Assembly (NCBI GenBank): GCA_964600225.1
Contig: CAZRIT010000023.1
Coordinates: 1-24,303, forward strand
Direction: 5' to 3'
From: CAZRIT01 sp964600225
GTDB lineage: Bacteria > Bacillota > Clostridia > Christensenellales > CAG-138
Length of the DNA stretch: 24,303 nt
The notes below the pieces were generated by a model, which saw nothing but the letters and a program-made list of their open reading frames with translations, was not told the DNA's origin and did no database searches. This document shows positions 1 to 6,461 of the stretch, piece after piece (the stretch's first letter is position 1; each line of letters begins with the position of its first letter). The position numbers and the translations under genes were made by a program.

Positions 1-1
1 T

Positions 2-49
2 GTCGGGGGGCCGTAAGGGGGAAATCGGAATCCCCCTCGGCCCCCCGAC
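2..49. repeat. Large GC-rich hairpin / palindrome
   Basis: An 11-base arm at 2-12 is the exact reverse complement of 39-49, and the G13/C38 pair extends it. After a small bulge, 16-22 pairs again with 31-37, leaving an 8-base loop. No T-run follows on the + side (the bases after it are GTATACCG), so an ordinary rho-independent terminator reading rightward is unlikely. It may be the end of a dispersed palindromic repeat or of a miniature element cut by the window edge. No gene is visible between it and 375. Confidence 0.6.
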
Positions 50-149
50 GTATACCGCTGTGCTGAAAAACCGCATACGCCTTTCTAGCGCGGACAAAAC
101 CGACCAATGCCCCGCAGCAGCGGCGTAGGCACGTTGTTCCCTGCGGGAA

Positions 150-345
150 CAAAGACTCCTCGCTAGCGCTCGGAATGACACACAGCGGATTGTCATGCTG
201 CAGCGTGCAGCCTTCCTCCACCGTGTCATTCTGCGGCGCGCAGCCTTTCCACGTGTCATTCTACTCCGCGCCTAAGACCGCGCTACGCGCGGGGGCAGAG
301 CACGCGTCTGCGGTCGCAATGAGGCGCGCAGCGACGAAGAATCTT
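150..345. repeat. Cluster of degenerate GTCATTC / GAGCG-type intergenic repeats
   Basis: The 1-374 region holds no convincing gene. From 150 it is built from degenerate short units. TCCTCGCTAGCGCTCGGAA lies at 157-175, followed by ATGACA. Three variants of GTGTCATTCT plus a GC-rich tail follow at about 190-270, and GCAGCGACGAAGAATCTT lies at about 328-345. The same units recur, in both orientations, around 8038-8340 beside the assembly gap, so this is a dispersed family in this genome. Small inverted repeats such as GTTCCC/GGGAAC (136-150) lie next to it. Function is unknown. Confidence 0.6.
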
Positions 346-374
346 ATATGTACGCGCACTTCCGCTCGCTATAT

Positions 375-752
375 TTACCCGCAAATCTCCTGCTGCACCT
401 TCTTGGGCAGCTTTTTGAGCACCAGCTCGTACGCCATGTCGCACATGCCCTTGAGCATATCGTCGGGCACCGCGCCGTCGAGGAATACGCTGTTCCAGTG
501 CGCCTTGTTGCAGTAAAAGCCGGGTATGACGTCAGGATATTGGCTGCGCAACAACTCCGCAAGCTGCGGCTCACACTTGAGCGTCACCAGCGTGCGCTCG
601 TTGTACGCGGGGTATGTGGGCCCGGGCGTGCACACGGCGGCAAACATCTTGCCGCGTATCATGTACCGAAACCACTCCCACTCGGCCTTATAATCCTTTT
701 CCACGCCCGCCTTGGACAGTAGATATTCGTCCAGCCATTCGTAACGATTCAT
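375..752 (-). CDS. MmcQ/YjbR family DNA-binding-like protein
   Basis: Small cytoplasmic protein of 125 residues, the usual length of the MmcQ/YjbR family (CyaY-like fold, sometimes called DNA-binding; the cellular role is not established). Family hallmarks are visible: an N-terminal helix (YEWLDEYLLSK), the strand TLVTLKCEP near residue 60, GFYCNKAHWNSVFLDG near 80-95, and a C-terminal helix ending in ELVLKKLPKK. I chose the ATG at 752 over an upstream in-frame start because GGAGGG lies 7-8 bases before it. A promoter (TTGGAA, 17-base spacer, TATACT) at 782-810 would start transcription about 25 bases upstream. It appears monocistronic. Family assignment is from recognised motifs; the function remains open. 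Confidence 0.82.
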   Translation of the reverse strand: MNRYEWLDEYLLSKAGVEKDYKAEWEWFRYMIRGKMFAAVCTPGPTYPAYNERTLVTLKCEPQLAELLRSQYPDVIPGFYCNKAHWNSVFLDGAVPDDMLKGMCDMAYELVLKKLPKKVQQEICG

Positions 753-781
753 AGAAACCCTCCGCATCGAATGATACCTAC

Positions 782-810
782 AGTATAGCATCCGCATGCG
801 CCCGTTCCAA
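782..810 (-). promoter_or_regulatory. Promoter of the MmcQ/YjbR gene
   Basis: On the minus strand, -35 TTGGAA (805-810) and -10 TATACT (782-787) are separated by exactly 17 bases. The start codon of the gene at 752 lies about 30 bases downstream with GGAGGG between. The match to the sigma-A consensus is seen directly; activity is inferred. Confidence 0.65.
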
Positions 811-812
811 CA

Positions 813-924
813 AAAAAGCGCCGCAAGGAGCGAACGCAGCCAAGAAGGGTTCTTTTTACGGCGGAATGAACCGTAAGGAGCGAACGCAGCTAAGAAGGGT
901 TCCTTTTGCGGCGGAATGAACCGT
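813..924 (-). repeat. 50-bp tandem repeat forming terminator-like hairpins
   Basis: Two copies of a 50-base unit start with AAGGAGCGAACGCAGC at 825 and 875 and end with GGCGGAATGAACCGT. They differ at a handful of positions. Read on the minus strand, just after the stop of the membrane protein gene at 925, the sequence contains complementary GCCGC/GCGGC arms and ends in TTTTTT (813-818). It could therefore terminate that transcript. The tandem duplication itself is certain; the terminator role is inferred. Confidence 0.55.
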
Positions 925-2208
925 TTATGCGGCAGGCGTCTTTTCCGAAAGCAGCCGATCCCAGCCTGCCGTGCGCAGCATGAAGATCAGCCCGCCAAAG
1001 AGCGTCATGCCTAGGCTGCGGTATTGAAAATAGAAATGATCGGCGGTGGGGTTTGCGGCAACGAGAAACCAGATGTATGGCAGCAGCGCGATCGCCGGAT
1101 AAGGCAGGTTATCGATGAAGGCGCGCTTGTGCGGACGGTTTTTGATGAGAGCGGCGACATACAACGCAACAAGGAGCCCTTCGATGATCAGCGGCAAAAG
1201 ATCCACGATGTTGATGGTGCAATAGAACACCGCTTCCAATCCGCGCCATTTGCCGCCCTCGCCGTGCGCAGGCGAAAGCCAGTATAACAGGCGGTTCCAG
1301 CCGTTTTCCAGTGCGTTGTACGGCGTCAATACGGTCGTGAGCAGCATTTTGATCAGCCATGCGCCCGCATACCCGATAAACCAGCTTAGAAAACAGGCGC
1401 CGAGCAGCCGCCAAATGTCATGGGCGGGGCGGGCGGCTTGCTGTCTGCAAAGGAGCAACATCAGTGCGGGCAGCCCGAACGTGATAAGCGGCGCCGTATA
1501 AAAATCGAATATCTGCGTCGCCATGCCGATGGTGAAAAACAGCATTGGCGTCGTAAAGCGTTTGCCTTGTACCGATGGCACGGACAGCATGCCGAGCATG
1601 GCGATGTAAAAGCATGCGCTGTATTGAAAGCAGGAGGCAATCACCAATGGATTCAGCTGTGAAATGGCCGCAAAAAAAGCCAGCGTAATCAGCGCGCTTT
1701 TCGTCTGCCGATACAGCATGACGGAAACCGCGCCCAACAGCAGGAAAAAGCCCCATTGGATGCATTGCCGTATATCCATATAGTTCATCATGGCCAGCAA
1801 TGGGCGCACATACATGCGAAAGCCCATCCAATAGCGCACATAATGCGTATCCGGCGGAAGTGTTTCGTTCAACAATCGCTCTGTCTGTAAAAACAGTTCC
1901 TCGGAGGGCGGGAGCGTCGACCTGCCGGGGTTTGTCAGCACGGCGGCAGGGTCGGTACGCGTATCCATATAGTAACTGTAAGTGAGGATGTAGTTCTCGG
2001 AATAATGATCCAGCTTGCTGCGCGGGTGCCCGTCGTACAGCACGCCGGGGGAGACGCCCTCGCTGATGAGCTGCGGCATGGATTCCTTCAGATGCGTTCG
2101 CACCGCTTGCTGCGGCACGAGTCCCGCCAAAAATTGCAGCAATAGCGCCAGACAAGTGATGACCAGCGCCAAAAGTGCGTAGGTTGCGATGGTGCGAGCG
2201 ATGCGCAA
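925..2208 (-). CDS. Polytopic membrane protein of unknown function
   Basis: A 427-residue integral membrane protein. A first membrane helix spans about 7-30. A polar, probably extracytoplasmic, domain at about 31-147 contains the run HYSENYILTYSYYMDTR and RYWMGFRMYVRPLL. Eight or nine further hydrophobic segments lie between 148 and 412. The layout, with one large loop after the first helix, resembles membrane glycosyltransferase-like (GT-C) proteins, but I recognise no catalytic motif, so no function is assigned. The reading frame stays open to 2325, but I chose the TTG at 2208. GGGAGG stands 6 bases before it, the coding signal upstream is poor, and the longer form would run through the operator palindromes. 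It is divergent from the XRE regulator and probably controlled by it. Confidence 0.7.
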   Translation of the reverse strand: MRIARTIATYALLALVITCLALLLQFLAGLVPQQAVRTHLKESMPQLISEGVSPGVLYDGHPRSKLDHYSENYILTYSYYMDTRTDPAAVLTNPGRSTLPPSEELFLQTERLLNETLPPDTHYVRYWMGFRMYVRPLLAMMNYMDIRQCIQWGFFLLLGAVSVMLYRQTKSALITLAFFAAISQLNPLVIASCFQYSACFYIAMLGMLSVPSVQGKRFTTPMLFFTIGMATQIFDFYTAPLITFGLPALMLLLCRQQAARPAHDIWRLLGACFLSWFIGYAGAWLIKMLLTTVLTPYNALENGWNRLLYWLSPAHGEGGKWRGLEAVFYCTINIVDLLPLIIEGLLVALYVAALIKNRPHKRAFIDNLPYPAIALLPYIWFLVAANPTADHFYFQYRSLGMTLFGGLIFMLRTAGWDRLLSEKTPAA

Positions 2209-2214
2209 ACCGAG

Positions 2215-2220
2215 CCTCCC
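2215..2220 (-). promoter_or_regulatory. Ribosome binding site deciding a TTG start
   Basis: GGGAGG on the minus strand is spaced 6 bases from the TTG at 2208-2206. No other candidate start of this frame has a comparable site, so it fixes the start of the membrane protein downstream of the operator region. Confidence 0.6.
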
Positions 2221-2296
2221 ATGCCGATGGCGTGACGCGTACAAACGATGACGGGAACCATCGGTTTGCGCACGGACGCGGCGTCGATATGAGCAC

Positions 2297-2342
2297 AGGT
2301 TAACCTGAAACAGGTTAAAAGTCAATAACCTAAATTAGGTTA
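2297..2342. promoter_or_regulatory. Paired operator: two TAACCT-N5-AGGTTA palindromes
   Basis: Two identical inverted repeats, TAACCT-N5-AGGTTA, lie at 2301-2317 and 2326-2342, exactly 25 bases apart. An extra half-site AGGTTA at 2297-2302 overlaps the first. The flanks extend the symmetry: TTAACCTG/CAGGTTAA in site 1 and TAACCTAA/TTAGGTTA in site 2. They lie between a divergent membrane protein gene and an XRE regulator gene, the classic place for an autoregulated operator. A minus-strand TTGACT (2320-2325) sits between the sites, and a plus-strand TATAGT (2345-2350) abuts site 2, so binding would cover both promoters. Symmetry is seen; the bound protein is inferred. Confidence 0.75.
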
Positions 2343-2344
2343 AC

Positions 2345-2350
2345 TATAGT
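2345..2350 (+). promoter_or_regulatory. Probable -10 box of the XRE regulator gene
   Basis: TATAGT lies 22 bases before the regulator's ATG. No good -35 is visible at 17 bases (TCAATA is the best fit). The spacer is the second operator palindrome, which fits a repressible promoter. Confidence 0.4.
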
Positions 2351-2372
2351 CAGCTTTGTGAGGGGAAAGCTT

Positions 2373-2594
2373 ATGTATCAAAGAATTCGGGACATGCGTG
2401 AGGATCACGATCTAACTCAGGCGAAGCTGGCAAAAATGCTGGGTATGTCACAGACGGGCTATTCAAAATACGAAACGGGAGAAAACGATATCCCCACGCA
2501 GGTGCTCATCAAGCTGGCGCGGCTGTATCAAACGAGCATCGATTATCTGCTGGGAGAAACCGACGACAGAAGGCGCTTGGGAAACAAAGGATAA
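2373..2594 (+). CDS. XRE/Cro-CI family helix-turn-helix regulator
   Basis: A 73-residue protein consisting almost entirely of one HTH_3 (lambda repressor-like) domain. RIRDMREDHDLTQAKLAKMLGM is helix 1 to the first HTH helix, SQTGYSKYETGE is the recognition helix and turn, and IPTQVLIKLARLYQTSIDYLLGET is the C-terminal helices. It ends shortly after in a charged tail, with no ligand-binding or peptidase domain. I chose the ATG at 2373 over the GTG at 2358 because GAGGGG precedes it by about 7 bases. The two palindromes immediately upstream make autorepression, and control of the divergent membrane protein, the natural model. The HTH call is firm; the targets are inferred. Confidence 0.88.
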   Translation: MYQRIRDMREDHDLTQAKLAKMLGMSQTGYSKYETGENDIPTQVLIKLARLYQTSIDYLLGETDDRRRLGNKG

Positions 2595-2601
2595 TACGGC
2601 A

Positions 2602-2649
2602 AATAAAACAACAGCCCCTGCGTGCCGCAAAAGCGGCGGACGGGGGCTG
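2602..2649 (-). terminator. Rho-independent terminator of the RraA/oxoamine synthase operon
   Basis: CAGCCCC (2612-2618) pairs with GGGGCTG (2643-2649), and an inner stem GCCGC/GCGGC closes over AAAA. On the minus strand the hairpin is followed by TTGTTTTATTT, so it terminates transcription from the left-running genes. On the plus strand no T-run follows, so it is at best weak for the XRE gene that ends at 2594. Confidence 0.7.
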
Positions 2650-2711
2650 CTGCACACAAAAAACACAGCGATTTGACGATGGATTCGCGCATCGCCGCGT
2701 CGGGTGCGCGC

Positions 2712-3434
2712 TTACAGGTACGTTTCGGCGTACGCGGCGTCGATGGTGACGATGCTCTTGCCTGCCATACGCTTTTCGGTGCTTTGCAGGTGCTTGGCGG
2801 CATAGGCGTTGACATCCTGCTTCATCAGCTCGAAGGTTTTGTCCTCGCCGCTTTTCTTGGCAATGGCAGCCGCGGCCACCGCTTGTGCATCCTGACGGCG
2901 GATGACGACGATGCCGTCCATATCGCCCACCAGAATGTCGCCGGGGAACACCACCTGCCCGCCGCACGAAACGGGGACGTTCACCTCGCCGGGTCCGAAC
3001 TTGAAGGGCCCTTGCGGCGTGATACCCTTGGCGTACACGGGCATGCTGAGGCTTTGGATGCCGTCAAGATCGCGCAGGCACCCGTCCACAACGACGCCTG
3101 CCAGGCCCTTCATGCAGGCAAAGCGCAGCATGATCTCTCCCGCCAATGAACGCTCCATGGAGCCGCCGCCGTCCACGACGATGATATCGCCCGGCTGCGC
3201 CATATCCAGCGCCTGATGGAACATCAGGTTATCGCCGACGGGCGCTTTGACGGTGATGGCCGTGCCAATCATGCTTTCCACACGGTTTAGCGGGGAGATG
3301 GAGGAGTGCATGCAATACAGGGGGTTCATCTCGTCGTTGATGTTGCTGGAGGGCAGGCCCCGAAACGCCTCAATCACGGCGGGATCGGGGCGGGGCGCCT
3401 TGTTGAAAATACGAAGTCCGATTGTTACTGTCAT
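2712..3434 (-). CDS. RraA family protein (HMG/CHA aldolase-like)
   Basis: A 240-residue soluble protein of the RraA/MenG-like family. Members include 4-hydroxy-4-methyl-2-oxoglutarate aldolases and oxaloacetate decarboxylases as well as the RNase E regulator RraA. Visible are NDEM near 33-36, GDN-x-M-x-HQAL (67-75), PGDIIVVDGGG (81-91), and the metal/substrate loop DGCLRD with R121 and D122, the positions used by HMG aldolase. DxDGIVVI lies at 171-178. No RNase E gene is seen nearby, so an aldolase or decarboxylase role is likelier than RNase E control. AGGAGA precedes the ATG. It lies 50 bases behind the oxoamine synthase gene, in the same direction, so the two probably share a transcript. 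Substrate unknown. Confidence 0.85.
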   Translation of the reverse strand: MTVTIGLRIFNKAPRPDPAVIEAFRGLPSSNINDEMNPLYCMHSSISPLNRVESMIGTAITVKAPVGDNLMFHQALDMAQPGDIIVVDGGGSMERSLAGEIMLRFACMKGLAGVVVDGCLRDLDGIQSLSMPVYAKGITPQGPFKFGPGEVNVPVSCGGQVVFPGDILVGDMDGIVVIRRQDAQAVAAAAIAKKSGEDKTFELMKQDVNAYAAKHLQSTEKRMAGKSIVTIDAAYAETYL

Positions 3435-3484
3435 CTTGTTTCTCCTGTTTCTGAATCAATAGCGTCCATATTTGATCAAGCGCG

Positions 3485-4693
3485 TTACGCAACCGAGCCG
3501 TTGCCGCTGTTGCCTGCCAGACCGTGGCGGGCCATGACGGAGGCGATGACCTCGATGGCCTCGTCCAGCAGCGGTTCGGTGAAGGTGGCCATCAGGCTGC
3601 AGCGCAGCAGGCAGTTGCCGGGTTCGCAGGCGGGCGGCAGGACGGGGTTGAGGTAGACGCCCAGATCATACATCTCCTTGGCGATGGCCAGCGTTTCGTA
3701 CACATCGTAGGTGTAGAAGGGCACGATGGGCGTTTCGGCCTCCAGCACGGAGACGCCGCGCGCCGTGAGCCCGTGGCGGAGGTAGCGCGCCAGCGCGTTG
3801 AGCCGTTCCACACGCTGCGGCTCGCTTTTGAGCAGGCGCAGCGCCGCCAGCGTCGATGCACATGAGGCAGGCGGGATGGAGGCGCTGAAGATATAGGAAC
3901 GCGCCTTGTGGCGGATGAAATCGATGATTCGTTCGGAGCCCGTGCAGTAACCGCCAAGCCCCGCCAGCGACTTGGAGAACGTGCCGATGACCAGATCGAC
4001 TTGATCCGTCAGGCCAAAGTGCGCCGCGGTGCCGCGCCCGTTGGGGCCGATGACGCCAAGGCCGTGCGCATCGTCAATCATGACGCCCGCGCCGTAGCGC
4101 TTGGCCATCTCCACAATATCGGGCAGGGGGCAGATATCGCCGCTCATGCTGAACACACCGTCGGTGATGATGACCTTGCCCACGTTGTCGGGTTGGTTTT
4201 TGAGCACCGATTCCAAATCGTCCATGTCGTTGTGGCGGTAGCGCGCCATCCTGCCGTAGGAGAGCTTGCAGCCATCGTAGATGCTGGCGTGGTTCTCACG
4301 GTCGCAGATGGCCACGTCGCTGCGGCCGATGATGGCGGAGATGACGCCAAGGTTGGTTTGATAGCCCGTGGAGAAGGTCAACGCGGATTCGTAGCCGATA
4401 AACTCCGCCAGTTCCCGTTCCAGCTCGGCGTGCAGGTTGAGCGTGCCGTTGAGGAAGCGCGAGCCCGAGCAGCCCGTGCCGTAGCGCTCGATGGCTTCCA
4501 TGCCCGCGCGCTTGACCGTATCGTCAATGGTCAAACCGAGATAGTTATTGGAGCCAAGCATGATGCGCCGCTTGCCCTCCATGGTTACCACCGTATCCTG
4601 CCTGGACTGCAGCTCGTGATGATAGGGATAGATACCCTTTTCCTTGAGCTCGGTGGCCAGGGACGGCGCGTCGCATTTATCGAAAATATGCAT
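3485..4693 (-). CDS. PLP-dependent alpha-oxoamine synthase (SPT/KBL/AONS-like)
   Basis: A 402-residue fold-type I PLP enzyme of the family that condenses an amino acid with an acyl-CoA: serine palmitoyltransferase, glycine C-acetyltransferase and 8-amino-7-oxononanoate synthase. The Schiff-base lysine is K241 in GTFSKSLAGLGG, the PLP-ring His is H135 in DRENHAS, and D207/H210 lie in MIDDAHGLG. The stretch GCSGSRFLNGTLNLHAELE (74-92) and the C-terminal LLRCSLMATFTEPLLDE read to me more like bacterial serine palmitoyltransferases than like BioF or Kbl; that reading is from memory of the family. No bio or tdh genes are adjacent. AGGAG precedes the ATG. No promoter is visible in the 28 bases between it and the upstream tRNA terminator, so it may depend on read-through. 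Family sure; substrate not. Confidence 0.88.
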   Translation of the reverse strand: MHIFDKCDAPSLATELKEKGIYPYHHELQSRQDTVVTMEGKRRIMLGSNNYLGLTIDDTVKRAGMEAIERYGTGCSGSRFLNGTLNLHAELERELAEFIGYESALTFSTGYQTNLGVISAIIGRSDVAICDRENHASIYDGCKLSYGRMARYRHNDMDDLESVLKNQPDNVGKVIITDGVFSMSGDICPLPDIVEMAKRYGAGVMIDDAHGLGVIGPNGRGTAAHFGLTDQVDLVIGTFSKSLAGLGGYCTGSERIIDFIRHKARSYIFSASIPPASCASTLAALRLLKSEPQRVERLNALARYLRHGLTARGVSVLEAETPIVPFYTYDVYETLAIAKEMYDLGVYLNPVLPPACEPGNCLLRCSLMATFTEPLLDEAIEVIASVMARHGLAGNSGNGSVA

Positions 4694-4721
4694 GTGTACT
4701 ACTCCTAACTTGCTTGACTAA

Positions 4722-4754
4722 CAACAAAAGCCACCTGTGCGGGTGGCCTTTTTT
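4722..4754 (-). terminator. Terminator between tRNA-Ser and the oxoamine synthase gene
   Basis: AAAAGCCACC (4726-4735) pairs with GGTGGC(C)TTTT (4742-4752) around a short loop. The hairpin is followed on the minus strand by TTTTGTTGTT, and it has a T-run on the plus side as well. It lies directly after the tRNA-Ser 3' CCA and only about 30 bases before the next start codon, so it may act as a partial, attenuator-like stop for the downstream operon. Confidence 0.75.
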
Positions 4755-4756
4755 GC

Positions 4757-4844
4757 TGGCGGAGAGACTGGGATTCGAACCCAGGGTCCCTTTCGGGACA
4801 CAGCATTTCGAGTGCTGCACCATCGACCACTCGGACATCTCTCC
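4757..4844 (-). tRNA. tRNA-Ser(CGA), 3' CCA encoded
   Basis: An 88-base class II tRNA. The acceptor stem GGAGAGA/TCTCTCC is perfect, with discriminator G and an encoded CCA. The anticodon stem CAGCA/TGCTG encloses the loop CTCGAAA, giving anticodon CGA, which reads the serine codon UCG. The long variable arm GTCCC-GAAA-GGGAC is diagnostic of serine tRNA. The T-arm CTGGG-TTCGAAT-CCCAG is intact. A strong promoter lies upstream (4879-4907) and a terminator follows at once. Confidence 0.97.
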
Positions 4845-4878
4845 AAAGAGACGGTTGGATTTGCTCCAAGCGACAATC

Positions 4879-4907
4879 AGTATACTAGAATACAGATCAA
4901 ATTGCAA
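4879..4907 (-). promoter_or_regulatory. Promoter of tRNA-Ser
   Basis: On the minus strand, -35 TTGCAA (4902-4907), a 17-base spacer and -10 TATACT (4879-4884) stand 35 bases before the tRNA 5' end. This is the only good promoter upstream of the tRNA, oxoamine synthase and RraA genes. Confidence 0.75.
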
Positions 4908-4981
4908 CGTTTTCAGCAAAAATTGCACTTGGATTCCTGTGATGCCACCCTTTGGTCGAGGGCTTTTGGGCGGATCGTCAA

Positions 4982-5010
4982 TTGACAGATGCGCGCTTTC
5001 CCACTAGAAT
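4982..5010 (+). promoter_or_regulatory. Promoter of the CapA-like gene
   Basis: A perfect -35 TTGACA (4982-4987) and -10 TAGAAT (5005-5010) are separated by 17 bases. Transcription would start near 5017, giving a leader of about 18 bases that carries GGGAGGTG just before the ATG at 5035. Confidence 0.8.
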
Positions 5011-5034
5011 GGAAGGAGCTTTGGGAGGTGCGGC

Positions 5035-6402
5035 ATGCAGCAAAAAACTCCGTCTCATAAGGGCGTTTGGATCGCAATCGGCGTGTGCGCGGCAATGCTT
5101 GCGGCGCTGGTGATTGTCAACCTCGCAAGCGACGGCCGCGCGCCGAACGCGAAAATTGCCGCGGCGGACGCAGCCCACGCGCCGACCCCTGCCCCGACGC
5201 CGACCGCCGCGCCGACCGCCGTTGTCTCGCCCACGGCCGCGCCGACGCCGCCGCCCACCCCCGCGCCCACGCCCGCAACAGGTTCCGAAACTTTTACGCT
5301 GCGGTTTGTGGGGGATTTGATGTGCTGCGAATATCAGATGAACGACGCCATCCAAGCCGACGGCAGCTATGATTTTACCAAGCACTTTGCGGCCATCAAG
5401 CCCGAATTGCAGGGCGCGGACGTGCTGATCGGCAATTTTGAAACCAGCCTCTATCCCGATGTGCCCGTCCATGGCACCATGCGCGGCTTCAACGCACCCG
5501 AGGCGTACGCCGACGCTGTGGCCGACTGCGGGTTTGATATTCTCTATACCGCCAACAACCATACGCTGGATTATCTGGCGCCCGGGGCGTTTGCCACCAT
5601 CAACAGCCTCGAAAAGCACGGCTTTGTGCAGATCGGCCTCAACCGCACCGTGCAGGATGTGCAGAACATCTACATCCGCGAGGTGCGCGGCGTGCCCGTG
5701 GCGTTTTTGGCCTATGCTGACCGCTCCAATAAGACCGAGATCGAGCTGGACGGGCAGGACGCAAGCTGGATACTCAACTTCCGCACCGATGCACGCGTGG
5801 CCGCCGACGCGGCAAAAGCGCGCGAGCTTGGCGCCAAGGTGGTGGTCATGTACCTGCACGATGGCGACGAAAAGACGTCCGAACCCAACCGCAGCCAGCG
5901 GGAGGCCGCCGCACAGGCGTTCGACGCGGGTGTGGATATTCTCATCATGAGCCACACGCATTCGCTGCTGCCGATGGAGAAAAAGACCGTTACGGTCGAT
6001 GGCAGGGAGAAGCAGGTGTTCTGCGCATGGGGCTTGGGCAACTTTATGTCCAGCGCCATCCATAAGGAAAGCCTCAACAACATCATTTTAAACCTGGCCA
6101 TCACCTACGATTGGGAGAAGGACGCGTTGACCGATATCGACGCAAGCTACCTTTTGACCTACACCTACAACTACTATAACGAGCAAAAGATCATGTCGTT
6201 TTCCATTGTGCCGTTGATGCAGGCGCTGGAGGATTTTACCATAGTCGATCCGCGCACGCGCTACGATTTGGATCGGTTTGAAGCCGCTTACAGAAACATG
6301 CTCAAGCGCATCGGCACCGACGCGGCCGAAAGCGTTGCCACCTTCCATCCCGACGCTGCCGCGGCCAAGTCCACGGCCGACGCGCCCGCTGCGGGCGCCT
6401 GA
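5035..6402 (+). CDS. CapA family protein (PGA_cap metallophosphatase-like), membrane-anchored
   Basis: A 455-residue protein with a short basic N-terminus and one hydrophobic segment at about 11-30 (signal anchor). A low-complexity Pro/Ala/Thr linker spans about 46-80, and an extracellular PGA_cap domain spans about 85-390. Family motifs are visible: FVGDLM with D94, GNFETSL, the NNHTLDY turn, YLHDGDEKTSEP in place of the usual HWGxE stretch, SHTHSLLPME, and WGLGNFMSS. CapA-type proteins take part in poly-gamma-glutamate capsule retention or related cell-surface steps; the exact reaction is unsettled. There are no capB/capC ligase genes here, so capsule synthesis is not implied. It has its own promoter and a strong SD, GGGAGGTG. 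The C-terminal 30 residues are Ala-rich. Confidence 0.87.
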   Translation: MQQKTPSHKGVWIAIGVCAAMLAALVIVNLASDGRAPNAKIAAADAAHAPTPAPTPTAAPTAVVSPTAAPTPPPTPAPTPATGSETFTLRFVGDLMCCEYQMNDAIQADGSYDFTKHFAAIKPELQGADVLIGNFETSLYPDVPVHGTMRGFNAPEAYADAVADCGFDILYTANNHTLDYLAPGAFATINSLEKHGFVQIGLNRTVQDVQNIYIREVRGVPVAFLAYADRSNKTEIELDGQDASWILNFRTDARVAADAAKARELGAKVVVMYLHDGDEKTSEPNRSQREAAAQAFDAGVDILIMSHTHSLLPMEKKTVTVDGREKQVFCAWGLGNFMSSAIHKESLNNIILNLAITYDWEKDALTDIDASYLLTYTYNYYNEQKIMSFSIVPLMQALEDFTIVDPRTRYDLDRFEAAYRNMLKRIGTDAAESVATFHPDAAAAKSTADAPAAGA

Positions 6403-6424
6403 CGGATGCGTTTGCGTTTACGCG

Positions 6425-6453
6425 TTGACTTCACGAACGGATTAGGCTAAACT
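6425..6453 (+). promoter_or_regulatory. murA promoter, apparently leaderless
   Basis: -35 TTGACT (6425-6430), a 17-base spacer and -10 TAAACT (6448-6453). The murA ATG begins at 6462, 8 bases after the -10 box, so a normal start site (6-8 bases downstream) leaves a leader of 0-2 bases. No SD-like sequence precedes the ATG. Confidence 0.65.
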
Positions 6454-6461
6454 GATAAAGT

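Noticed and set aside
2209..2325. Longer N-terminus of the membrane protein from a TTG at 2325
   Set aside because: The added 39 residues are Arg/His-rich, lack an SD at the start and would be encoded by the operator palindromes. The TTG at 2208 has GGGAGG at proper spacing.
4978..6063. A 361-codon frame antisense to the CapA-like gene
   Set aside because: It contains the mirror of the Pro/Ala linker (Gly/Arg runs) and no domain. Shadow of GC bias.
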